Below, one piece after another: positions 1 to 7,178 of a DNA stretch of 16,486 nucleotides. The position numbers and the translations under genes are program-made. This DNA is from an uncultured Chloroflexota bacterium (lineage in GTDB: Bacteria; Chloroflexota; Anaerolineae; Anaerolineales; Villigracilaceae). The stretch covers positions 1-16,486 of the forward strand of contig CAILWD010000119.1 of assembly GCA_903837815.1 (NCBI GenBank). The letters run 5' to 3'. Every line of letters begins with the position of its first letter. Position 1 is the first letter of the stretch. Below the pieces are notes generated by a model that saw only the letters and a list, made by a program, of their open reading frames with translations, ran no database searches and was not told the DNA's origin.

Positions 1-1472
1 ACCTTGTTCGAGAGGTAGGCATCCAAAGACTCGCCGCTTGACTTTTTCAACATGTACGCCGCAAGCAAAGCAATACCCCACGCGCCGCCTTCGCCCGCGG
101 TTTCCATCACTGAAACGGGGACATTCATCGCCGCCGCCATCATCCGCTGACCGACTTCCTTCGTCTTGAAGAACCCGCCATGACCGAGGACCTGGTCGAT
201 CTTGACCTTTTCCTTCTCGAAGATGCCCAGCCCAGTTTTCAACGCGCCCAGCGACGCGAACAGGTGAACGCGCATAAAATTCGCCAGCGTGAATTTGCTT
301 TCGGGAGTGCGGACAAACAACGGGCGTCCTTCTTCGAGATGGGTGAGGTGTTCGCCTGAAACATAATTGTAGGCAAGCAATCCACCTGCATCGGCGTCGC
401 CAGCAAGTCCCTGCTTGTAGAGCATCTCGAACAGTTTCGATTCGCTCACTTCCACGCCTAACACCTTGGTGAATTCCTGAAACAGGTCAACCCAGGCATT
501 GAGATCGGACGTGCAATTGTTGCTGTGGACCATCGCCACGGGCTTGCCGCTGGGCGTGGTCACCATGTCGATTTCGGTGTACAGCTTCGAGAGCGGCTTT
601 TCCAACACGATCATGGCGAAGACCGAAGTGCCAGCCGAAACGTTACCCGTCCGCACCGCCACGCTGTTGGTTGCGACCATACCCGTGCCCGCGTCACCCT
701 CGGGCGGGCAAAGCGGAATGCCAGCGCCCAACTCTCCCGTAGGATCGAGCAGCTTTGCGCCTTCTTCGGTCAGCGTCCCAGCCGCATCTCCCGCCATTAA
801 AACTTTGGGCAAAATATCCTGCAATTTCCACGGGAGCTTTTTGGCTTTGATCTGTTCGTTGAACAGTTTCATCATGCCTTTGTCGTAGTCGTTGGTCTTG
901 CTGTTGATCGGGAACATGCCCGAAGCTTCGCCAATCCCCATCACCTTCTGCCCTGTCAATTTCCAATGGACATAACCCGCCAGCGTGGTTAGATAGTCGA
1001 TATCCTTGGCGTGAGGTTCCTTATTTAAAATTGTCTGATAGAGATGGGCGATGCTCCAGCGTTGTGGAATATTGAATTGGAATAGCCTGGTGAGTTTCTT
1101 CGCCGCCGTCTCGGTAATCGTGTTGCGCCAGGTGCGGAACGGAGCGAGCAGGTTCCCATCTTTGTCGAACGCCAGATAGCCGTGCATCATGCCGCTGAAA
1201 CCGATGGCGTCAACCGTCTTGAGCGAAACGCCGTACTTTGCGGCAACCTCGTTGGCAAGGTTTCGATAGCTTTCCTGCAAGCCTGCCCACACGTTTTCGA
1301 GGCTGTAGGTCCAAACGCCGTTTTCGTATTGGTTTTCCCACTCGTGGCTTCCCGATGCAATGGGCGCATGGTCTTCACCGATCAGCACCGCCTTGATGCG
1401 AGTCGAGCCGAACTCGATTCCAAGAACGGTCTTGCCGCTTTCAATTGCTTTTTGGGTATCGTTTTGGTTCAT
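1..1472 (-). CDS. FGGY-family carbohydrate kinase (xylulokinase/ribulokinase-like), 3' end cut by window edge
   Basis: Predicted cytoplasmic kinase that phosphorylates a ketose or polyol with ATP. The 490 visible codons run off the left edge with no stop; I would expect about 40-50 more residues from family length. Seen: N-terminal phosphate-binding strand-turn GIEFGSTRIKA (residues 18-28, with Glu where many FGGY kinases have Asp), GFSGMMHG (91-98), candidate catalytic Asp260 in PEGDAGTG, and the C-lobe GHGGFFKT (430-437). Start: two ATGs lie 6 bp apart; GGAG abuts the upstream one (1478) and sits 6 bases from 1472, so 1472 is chosen. It follows the dehydrogenase by 21 bp and is last visible in the operon. 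From family memory, this long 'GIE-GSTRIKA' subgroup is labelled xylulokinase but also serves as L-ribulokinase in some arabinose loci, so the substrate is open. Family call firm; substrate not. Confidence 0.93.
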   Translation of the reverse strand, partial: MNQNDTQKAIESGKTVLGIEFGSTRIKAVLIGEDHAPIASGSHEWENQYENGVWTYSLENVWAGLQESYRNLANEVAAKYGVSLKTVDAIGFSGMMHGYLAFDKDGNLLAPFRTWRNTITETAAKKLTRLFQFNIPQRWSIAHLYQTILNKEPHAKDIDYLTTLAGYVHWKLTGQKVMGIGEASGMFPINSKTNDYDKGMMKLFNEQIKAKKLPWKLQDILPKVLMAGDAAGTLTEEGAKLLDPTGELGAGIPLCPPEGDAGTGMVATNSVAVRTGNVSAGTSVFAMIVLEKPLSKLYTEIDMVTTPSGKPVAMVHSNNCTSDLNAWVDLFQEFTKVLGVEVSESKLFEMLYKQGLAGDADAGGLLAYNYVSGEHLTHLEEGRPLFVRTPESKFTLANFMRVHLFASLGALKTGLGIFEKEKVKIDQVLGHGGFFKTKEVGQRMMAAAMNVPVSVMETAGEGGAWGIALLAAYMLKKSSGESLDAYLSNK

Positions 1473-1493
1473 GTCCATCTCCAATTATTTGAA

Positions 1494-2489
1494 TTAGAAT
1501 TCGAGGATCACCTTCAAACCTTCGCGCCGCTCCGCAACCCGATAAGCCTCTTCAGCCTGATCGAGCGAAAAGCGATGCGTGACAATCGAACGAACGTCCA
1601 CCAAACCTTTCGAAACCAGTTCAATCGCGCGCGGGTAGGTATGCTTCATGCGCCGCACCATCTTGATGGTCAGCCCCTTGCGCCGCGCCGTCGAAGCGGA
1701 AAACGAAGTCCGCTCTTCATCAGGGATGCCGACCAGCATGACCTTGCCGCCCATCATTGCGGTGGCAAAGGAAGTATCGACTGCGTCCTGAGTCCCAGCC
1801 GATTCGAAGACGACATCCAAGCCTCGATCTTTGGTCTCCGCACGAATTTCCTCGACCTCAGAGTTGGTCCCCGCCAAAATGGCATGGTCTGCCCCGAAGG
1901 CTTTTGCCGCCTCCACCCGATGCGGAAGTTTGTCTGTGGCGAAAATTTTTGCCGCCCCCGCGATCTTCGCCATCTGGATGATCAGCAAACCGATCGGTCC
2001 GCAGCCAAAGACCCCGACCGACATCCCCGCTTTGAGATGAGCCAGATCAACGGCATGGATCGCCACGCCGAGCGGTTCGAGCATTGCGCCGTCTTCAAAG
2101 GTAAGGGAATCGGGAATGGGAAATAGGCATTGCGCGTTCCACGCCATCCACTCGCGCATCGAACCATCCTGGGTTCCGTATCCCGCAAAGATGATGGACA
2201 GGCACAGGTTGGGATGCCCATGCAGGCAGGGTTCACAATGTCCGCATGGGATGGCGGGATCAACCGCCACGCGCTGACCATCTTCCAGTTCACCGGCAAA
2301 TTCATGCCCCAATACCAGCGGACGTTCGAGCTTTGCGTCGCCGATGCCGCACCCGGAAAACCAATGCAGATCCGAGCCGCACACGCCCACAGATTTCACG
2401 CGCACAAGTTTCTCTCCCGCCCCCGCAACGGGGATGGTTTCATCGTGATATCGTAAATCACCGACGCCATGCAGTCGAATGGTTTTCAT
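1494..2489 (-). CDS. Zinc-dependent medium-chain polyol dehydrogenase (sorbitol/xylitol dehydrogenase-like)
   Basis: A 331-residue zinc alcohol dehydrogenase expected to oxidise a sugar alcohol, or a similar secondary alcohol, to a keto sugar in the cytoplasm with NAD. Seen: catalytic-zinc residues Cys37 (GVCGSD), His62-Glu63 (GHEF) and Glu138; the structural-zinc set Cys82, Cys85, Cys88 and Cys96; the Rossmann loop GCGPIG (162-167); and Asp186 at the end of the second strand, which favours NAD over NADP. Near the C-terminus the MKHTYPRAIELVSKG stretch resembles sorbitol and xylitol dehydrogenases. Start: an in-frame GTG lies 24 bp upstream at 2513, but homology begins at MKTIRLHGVGD, so ATG 2489 is chosen; its Shine-Dalgarno is weak. 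It lies 34 bp after the Gfo/Idh gene and 21 bp before the kinase, suggesting that its ketose product is the kinase substrate. L-idonate or other polyol dehydrogenase activity is possible. Confidence 0.92.
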   Translation of the reverse strand: MKTIRLHGVGDLRYHDETIPVAGAGEKLVRVKSVGVCGSDLHWFSGCGIGDAKLERPLVLGHEFAGELEDGQRVAVDPAIPCGHCEPCLHGHPNLCLSIIFAGYGTQDGSMREWMAWNAQCLFPIPDSLTFEDGAMLEPLGVAIHAVDLAHLKAGMSVGVFGCGPIGLLIIQMAKIAGAAKIFATDKLPHRVEAAKAFGADHAILAGTNSEVEEIRAETKDRGLDVVFESAGTQDAVDTSFATAMMGGKVMLVGIPDEERTSFSASTARRKGLTIKMVRRMKHTYPRAIELVSKGLVDVRSIVTHRFSLDQAEEAYRVAERREGLKVILEF

Positions 2490-2523
2490 AAACAGAAACC
2501 CCGGATATTCCACGATTCGAATA

Positions 2524-3687
2524 TTAGCATTTTGTCCATGCGCCGCCGTTATTGCTTGACTCGATTACGCTGTCTACAAAGCGGACGCCCAGCAAACCAT
2601 CCCACGAATTCGGGAAGTAAAGCGCCAGCGGGTCGGGGTGTTTGCCAGCCCTACGAGCGGCAATTGCCTCCGCCGCATCGGAATAGATGTTGGCAAAGCC
2701 ATCGGGGAAGCCTTCGGGGTGTCCTGCCACAATACGGGTGGACCGCGCCGCAAGCGGCAGGGTGCCAGACCCATTGGGAGTCCGATTTTGGGAGGGACCG
2801 TGCAGAGGCTTGAAAGTCAATTGCTGAGGGACTTCCTGCATCCACTCGAGGCTGCCCTTTGTTCCGCTGACACGGATGCGGAGGCAATTTTCCACGCCGG
2901 CAGCGGCTTGGGTCACCCAGAAGTTGCCACGCGCGCCATGCTCCAGGTGGAGCAGCGCACCGGCAAAGTCGTGGATGGCACGTTTGGGGACGATGGCGCC
3001 AACTTCGGCAGAGACTTCCTCCACTTCCAGCCCGGTGATGAATCGCAGGAGGTTGTGGGCGTGGGTACCGATGTCGCCCATCACCCGCGAGGGGCCGCCA
3101 CGCACCGGGTCGAATTTCCAGCCATGCCCGGCAGGTTTTTTCTCATCGGCTTTTCCGCCTTGCACATACTCGACCTGCGCCAACCGAATCGCTCCCAATT
3201 GCCCGTCCTTCACCATTGCCTTTGCCTGACGAACCATCGGGTAGCCGGTGTAGTTGTGCGTGAGGCAGAAGACCAGCCCGCTTTCTTCGACTTTCTTGTG
3301 AAGAGTTTCGGCTTCTTCGAGGGTGTTGGTCATCGGCTTGTCGCAAATGACATCGAAGCCGCGTTCCAGCGCCGCCATCGAATATTCGAAGTGGCTGTCG
3401 TTGGGCGTCATGATGGCGATCACATCCGCGCCGTCTTTGCGGGAGGCTTCGGCGTCGAGCATTTCGGTCACGCCGGGATAAATGCGTTTGGCGTCCATGC
3501 CGAGGCGCTGGGCGTCCTTTTTGGATTTCTCCGCGCTGGACGAAAAAACGCCGGTGACGATTTCGTAGCGGTCGTCGTGCCGCGCCGCCTGTCTGTGCAT
3601 TCCGCCGATAAAGGATCCCGACCCGCCGCCGATGACCGCCAGCCTGAGCCGTCGTCCAAGCGTGGATATGATTGGGTTAAGTTTCAT
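2524..3687 (-). CDS. Gfo/Idh/MocA-family NAD(P)-dependent oxidoreductase
   Basis: A 387-residue cytoplasmic sugar or cyclitol dehydrogenase of the glucose-fructose oxidoreductase/inositol dehydrogenase family; the exact reaction cannot be assigned. Seen: N-terminal Rossmann fold with the dinucleotide loop GGGSGSFIG (20-28), MTPNDSHF (93-100), the lysine motif CDKPMTN (115-121, Lys117), and the family catalytic pair Asp205 and His209 in GDIGTHAHN. The extended loop with GSFIG and the THNYTGYPMVRQA stretch (143-155) mark a subgroup common in sugar operons. The start is well supported: GGAG lies 8 bases ahead of ATG 3687, inside the end of the UPF0303 gene. Only two bases separate that stop codon from this ATG, so translation is probably coupled. 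Its role may be oxidation of a second polyol or keto sugar intermediate alongside the zinc dehydrogenase. The family call is firm. Confidence 0.92.
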   Translation of the reverse strand: MKLNPIISTLGRRLRLAVIGGGSGSFIGGMHRQAARHDDRYEIVTGVFSSSAEKSKKDAQRLGMDAKRIYPGVTEMLDAEASRKDGADVIAIMTPNDSHFEYSMAALERGFDVICDKPMTNTLEEAETLHKKVEESGLVFCLTHNYTGYPMVRQAKAMVKDGQLGAIRLAQVEYVQGGKADEKKPAGHGWKFDPVRGGPSRVMGDIGTHAHNLLRFITGLEVEEVSAEVGAIVPKRAIHDFAGALLHLEHGARGNFWVTQAAAGVENCLRIRVSGTKGSLEWMQEVPQQLTFKPLHGPSQNRTPNGSGTLPLAARSTRIVAGHPEGFPDGFANIYSDAAEAIAARRAGKHPDPLALYFPNSWDGLLGVRFVDSVIESSNNGGAWTKC

Positions 3688-3689
3688 CT

Positions 3690-4157
3690 TTATTTCTCCT
3701 TGCTCAAATAATCTCGAATTGCCTGAACCACCAGTTTATGGTCTTCCTCCTGGGGAAGCCCGGAGACGGTGATTGCGCCGACCATGCCGGTGCCTTTGAC
3801 GATGATTGGAAAACAGCCGCCATGCGGACCGTACTGACTTTCGGAAATCAGAAACATCTCTTCGATGGATTTTCCCTTGCTCTTTAGCAATTGCCCGATG
3901 TAAAAAGAACTGTGCCCAAAGCGATATACAAGCCTGACTTTGCGCTTGACCCACTCGTCGTTGTCGGCGGAAGTTCCGCGCAGGCTGGCGTGAAAGAGTT
4001 GCTGCTCCCCGCGCATGATGTCAATCGTTACAGAAATCCCATCGCGGGTGCATTTTGCGACAAGTCCGCTGCCCAGTTTCCAGGCGGTCTCTTCATTAAA
4101 CTTCTCGAATTGAAGGTCTTGTTCTTCCTGAAGCAATTGTTCCAAAATATTTTCCAT
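3690..4157 (-). CDS. UPF0303 / haem-degrading-fold protein (YBR137W-like)
   Basis: A 155-residue protein of the UPF0303 family, which has the HbpS/haem-degrading fold; its biochemical role is not established. Seen: the family blocks LFHASLRGTSADNDEWVKRK (54-73), RFGHSSFYIG (79-88), GPHGGCFPI (110-118) and VGAITVSGLPQEEDH (126-140). No signal peptide or membrane segment, so cytoplasmic. Start: an upstream in-frame TTG (4169) lies inside the Shine-Dalgarno; GGAGG is followed after 2 bases by ATG 4160 and after 5 by ATG 4157. I chose 4157; the two differ by one Met. It is first in the catabolic gene set, about 130 bp after the permease terminator, and two bases before the Gfo/Idh start. Location in a sugar operon suggests an accessory role in carbohydrate metabolism, or a ligand- or redox-sensing function; this is inference. 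Confidence 0.88.
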   Translation of the reverse strand: MENILEQLLQEEQDLQFEKFNEETAWKLGSGLVAKCTRDGISVTIDIMRGEQQLFHASLRGTSADNDEWVKRKVRLVYRFGHSSFYIGQLLKSKGKSIEEMFLISESQYGPHGGCFPIIVKGTGMVGAITVSGLPQEEDHKLVVQAIRDYLSKEK

Positions 4158-4288
4158 CATATCCTCCAATCAATCTTATGCCTGCCAATAAAACAATCAC
4201 GAAAACCGAATTCGCTTTGCGCAATGCCCCAGATATTCCGTTACGATAAGTACGACCTGATTTGTTTTTCAGTGATGGACATAACAAA

Positions 4289-4315
4289 CGCGCCGGGTGA
4301 AAACCACCCGGCGCG
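4289..4315 (-). terminator. Hairpin after the permease gene (leaky intrinsic terminator)
   Basis: A perfect 11-bp inverted repeat (CGCGCCGGGTG / CACCCGGCGCG) with a 5-base loop, 10 bases past the permease stop. On the minus strand it is followed by TTTGTTATG, a poor U-tract, so termination is probably partial. The 130 bp beyond it, before the UPF0303 gene, hold no promoter I can call with confidence. Read-through would link transport and catabolic genes. Confidence 0.7.
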
Positions 4316-4324
4316 CTCCGTTCA

Positions 4325-5488
4325 TTACACGCTCTTATTCTTGTTGTAGACGTCGAAGAAGACTGCCAATAGCAACACCATGCCTTTGATTGCCTGCTGC
4401 CAGTCGATGCCGATGCCGAGAATGGACATACCGTTGTTCATGACGCCGATGAGGAAGGCTCCGACCACCGCGCCGATGATCTTTCCGATACCGCCGCTGG
4501 CGGATGCGCCGCCGATAAAACAGGCGGCGATGACGTCCAGTTCAAACCCCACGCCTGCCTTGGGCGTGGCTGTGTTCAAGCGAGCGGTGACGATCATTCC
4601 CGCCAGGGCAGCAAGCACGCCCATGTTGACGAACGTCCCAAACAACAGGCGCGGCGTGTTGACGCCCGAAAGGCGAGCCGCCTTTTCATTGCCGCCCATT
4701 GCATAGATGCGGCGTCCGATCACGGTCTGGCTGGTGAGAAACGCATAGGCCGTGATCAAAAGGAAGAGAATGACCAGCACGTTCGGAAAGCCCTTGTAGG
4801 ATGCCATCAAATAGCACAGCCCCATCACAGCGCCGGTAATCAAAAGGTTCTTGGCGACAAAGAAATAAAAGGGGGTAACTTCAAAGCCGTACTTTTGCTG
4901 GTTGCGCCTGCCGCGCCAGTCCAACACGATCAACAGGATCGAGAGGAGAACTCCAATTACGATGGTGGTAATGTGAAAACCTTCGTACTTGAAAAAGTCG
5001 GGGATGAAGCCCGAGCTTAATCTTTGGAAGGGGACCGGGAAGGGTCCAACCGCTTCACCCTGGAGGATGACCAGGGTCAAACCGCGGAAGATCAACATGC
5101 CTGCCAATGTCACAATGAAGGCTGGGATCTTGACATAGGCAACCCAGTACCCTTGAAAGGCTCCGATCAAAGCGCCGATGATCAGGGAGATGAACATGGT
5201 CAGCCCCCAATGAAAATCATATTTCACCATCAACACAGCGGCAATTGCGCCGACGAAGGCGGCAACCGAACCGACCGAGAGGTCGATCCAGCCGGCAACG
5301 ATGATCAACAACATTCCCAGCGCCATTACGATGATGTAACTGTTCTGCAGAACAAGGTTGGTGATATTCACCGGCTTGAACAGGATGCCTTCCGTTGCAT
5401 ACTGAAAGAATGCCATGATCGCAATCAACGCAATCAACATGCCGTATTCGCGAACGTTGCTCTTGAAAAGAGTTGTCAGGGTTTTCAT
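4325..5488 (-). CDS. gguB: Multiple-monosaccharide ABC transporter permease (GguB/MmsB-like)
   Basis: Integral membrane permease of a CUT2-type sugar ABC importer, 387 residues with about ten hydrophobic segments in the cytoplasmic membrane. Seen: the first membrane segment near residues 15-35, the AGWIDLSVGS motif typical of this permease family, the cytoplasmic coupling motif GGNEKAARLSGVN, and a C-terminal GGASASGGIGKIIGAVVGA stretch. The open frame extends far upstream into the ATPase gene, but the start is fixed at 5488: the ATPase stop TAA overlaps this ATG by one base (TAATG), so translation is coupled. The long central loop (PFPVPFQRLSSGFIPDFF) and overall length fit GguB/MmsB better than shorter RbsC or XylH. 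It would pair with the GguA-like ATPase and ChvE-like lipoprotein encoded just upstream. Known family substrates include arabinose, xylose, galactose and glucose; the one used here is unknown. Confidence 0.94.
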   Translation of the reverse strand: MKTLTTLFKSNVREYGMLIALIAIMAFFQYATEGILFKPVNITNLVLQNSYIIVMALGMLLIIVAGWIDLSVGSVAAFVGAIAAVLMVKYDFHWGLTMFISLIIGALIGAFQGYWVAYVKIPAFIVTLAGMLIFRGLTLVILQGEAVGPFPVPFQRLSSGFIPDFFKYEGFHITTIVIGVLLSILLIVLDWRGRRNQQKYGFEVTPFYFFVAKNLLITGAVMGLCYLMASYKGFPNVLVILFLLITAYAFLTSQTVIGRRIYAMGGNEKAARLSGVNTPRLLFGTFVNMGVLAALAGMIVTARLNTATPKAGVGFELDVIAACFIGGASASGGIGKIIGAVVGAFLIGVMNNGMSILGIGIDWQQAIKGMVLLLAVFFDVYNKNKSV

Positions 5489-7029
5489 TATGCCATTACC
5501 TCTTGTTGCGTCATGATGTATTTCATTACGATTTCCTGGGAAGCCTCGCTTGCCGGCAATTCGCCAACGACCTTTCCATCGCGCATTACGTAAATTCGGT
5601 CGCAGACTCCCAAAATCTCCGGCAGTTCGGAGGAAATCAGGATAATTCCCTTTCCTTCGCTCGCCAGACGGTTGATGATGGTATAGATTTCGTACTTCGC
5701 GCCGACATCGATGCCGCGTGTCGGCTCGTCGAGGATCAAAATATCGGGATTGGCAAACAACCATTTGCTCAAGACCACCTTCTGCTGGTTGCCGCCGGAA
5801 AGATTAACCGCCAGTTGTTTGATGCTGGAGCACTTGATATTCAACTTTTCCTTATACTCGCTGGTGACAGTCATTTCCTTGGGCTCATTGATCACAAACC
5901 CGGCGTCCGCAATGGCTTCGAGGTTGGTAATGGTGATGTTGTCCTTGATCTCCTCGATGAGCACCAGCCCGTAGGATTTGCGGTCCTCGGTCAGGTAGGC
6001 AACGCCGTTATCAATCGCCTTGTCGATGGAACTGAGGTCAATTTCCTTTCCGTGCTTATAGGCTTTGCCGCTGATGCGCGTACCGTACGCCCGCCCGAAA
6101 ATACTCATTGCCAGTTCGGTTCTTCCAGCCCCCATCAAACCAGCGACCCCCACAACCTCGCCTTTGCGGACGGTCATGTTGACATTGTTGCTGACCTTGC
6201 GGTCCTCGTGAAGCGGATGGTAGACATTCCAATCGCGGATCTCGAAAATGGTCTCGCCAATCTTCGAATCGCGGGGCGGAAAACGGTGAGTCATATCACG
6301 CCCGACCATGCCGCGAATAATTCGATCTTCAGTGATGCTGTCCTTTTGACAATCCAAAGTCTCGATGGTGGCGCCGTCGCGCAGAATGGTGATGGAATCC
6401 GCCACTTTGGAGACTTCGTTTAATTTGTGAGAGATCAAAATGGACGAAATCCCATGATCCTTGAGTTGGAGCAGCAACTCGAGCAGTTTTTCGCTGTCGC
6501 TTTCATTCAGCGATGCAGTGGGTTCGTCCAGTATCAGCAGTTTCACCTTTTTAGCAAGCGCCTTGGCAATTTCAACCAACTGCTGTTTGCCTACGCCCAT
6601 GTCGGTGATCAACGTATTGGGCGACTCATGCAATCCAACCCGATCGAGCAATTCTTTGGCTTTGGAAACCGACTCATTCCAATTGATGATGCCGCTATGG
6701 GATTGCTCGTTGCCCAGAAAAAGGTTTTCAGTGATGGAAAGGAAGGGGATCAGCGCAAGTTCCTGGTGGATGATAACAAGACCAACTTCTTCGGACTCGG
6801 TAATATCGCGGAAACGACATTCCTTGCCCTGGAAATAAATTTCCCCGCTGTATGACCCATACGGATAAACTCCGCTTAACACCTTCATCAAGGTTGATTT
6901 CCCCGCCCCGTTCTCCCCCACCAGGGCATGGATTTCTCCTTGACGAACGCTAAACGTTACATTGTCAAGCGCCTTTACCCCGGGGAATGTCTTCGTGATG
7001 TTGCGCATTTCCAAGATGACATCAGACAT
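5488..7029 (-). CDS. gguA: Sugar ABC transporter ATP-binding protein, two fused ATPase domains (GguA/MmsA-like)
   Basis: Cytoplasmic ATPase subunit (513 residues) that powers monosaccharide import. It carries two ABC domains in tandem. N-terminal domain: Walker A GENGAGKST, a variant signature MGVGKQQ in place of LSGGQ, Walker B LLILDEPTASL, and switch ISHKLNE. C-terminal domain: degenerate Walker A GLMGAGRTE, intact signature LSGGNQQK, Walker B ILILDEPTRGID, and SSELPE. One canonical and one degenerate nucleotide site is normal for this family (RbsA, XylG, MglA). The IHQELALIPFLSITENLFLGN and TEDRKSYGL stretches fit GguA/MmsA best. ATG 7029 has AAGGA about 10 bases upstream. It lies 149 bp after the lipoprotein gene, with a hairpin between them, and overlaps the permease by one base. 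Confidence 0.95.
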   Translation of the reverse strand: MSDVILEMRNITKTFPGVKALDNVTFSVRQGEIHALVGENGAGKSTLMKVLSGVYPYGSYSGEIYFQGKECRFRDITESEEVGLVIIHQELALIPFLSITENLFLGNEQSHSGIINWNESVSKAKELLDRVGLHESPNTLITDMGVGKQQLVEIAKALAKKVKLLILDEPTASLNESDSEKLLELLLQLKDHGISSILISHKLNEVSKVADSITILRDGATIETLDCQKDSITEDRIIRGMVGRDMTHRFPPRDSKIGETIFEIRDWNVYHPLHEDRKVSNNVNMTVRKGEVVGVAGLMGAGRTELAMSIFGRAYGTRISGKAYKHGKEIDLSSIDKAIDNGVAYLTEDRKSYGLVLIEEIKDNITITNLEAIADAGFVINEPKEMTVTSEYKEKLNIKCSSIKQLAVNLSGGNQQKVVLSKWLFANPDILILDEPTRGIDVGAKYEIYTIINRLASEGKGIILISSELPEILGVCDRIYVMRDGKVVGELPASEASQEIVMKYIMTQQEVMA

Positions 7030-7139
7030 GTTCTTCTCGTCCTTGTTTTGTGTGGATGATAAACGGCAAACCTATTTTAATTCAATTTCTTGCGATTTCA
7101 ACATAACATCATAAAAAAACGAAAACCCAATATAAAGAA

Positions 7140-7164
7140 CGGGTGGGGACAAATGCCCCACCCG
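7140..7164 (-). terminator. Hairpin between lipoprotein and ATPase genes (attenuating terminator)
   Basis: A perfect 9-bp stem (CGGGTGGGG / CCCCACCCG) with a 7-base loop, starting 15 bases after the lipoprotein stop. On the minus strand it is followed by TTCTTTATATT, a moderate U-rich tract. In binding-protein-dependent importers such hairpins commonly let the binding protein be made in excess over the membrane complex, through 3'-end protection or partial termination. The rest of the 149-bp gap is AT-rich and shows no clear second promoter. Confidence 0.75.
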
Positions 7165-7178
7165 CCAGAAAACTCAGA

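Noticed and set aside
1182..2126. A 314-codon plus-strand frame opposite the kinase and dehydrogenase genes
   Set aside because: It spans two real minus-strand genes, has no domain-like pattern and no ribosome site.
2638..3711. A 357-codon plus-strand frame opposite the Gfo/Idh gene
   Set aside because: Antisense shadow; the minus-strand frame shows the complete oxidoreductase signature.
5489..5764. N-terminal extension of the permease frame
   Set aside because: It lies inside the ATPase coding sequence; the TAATG overlap and the hydrophobic start after MKTLTTLFKS fix the real start at 5488.
5473..6423. A 316-codon plus-strand frame opposite the ATPase gene
   Set aside because: Antisense to a full double-ABC ATPase with all motifs; composition is not protein-like.
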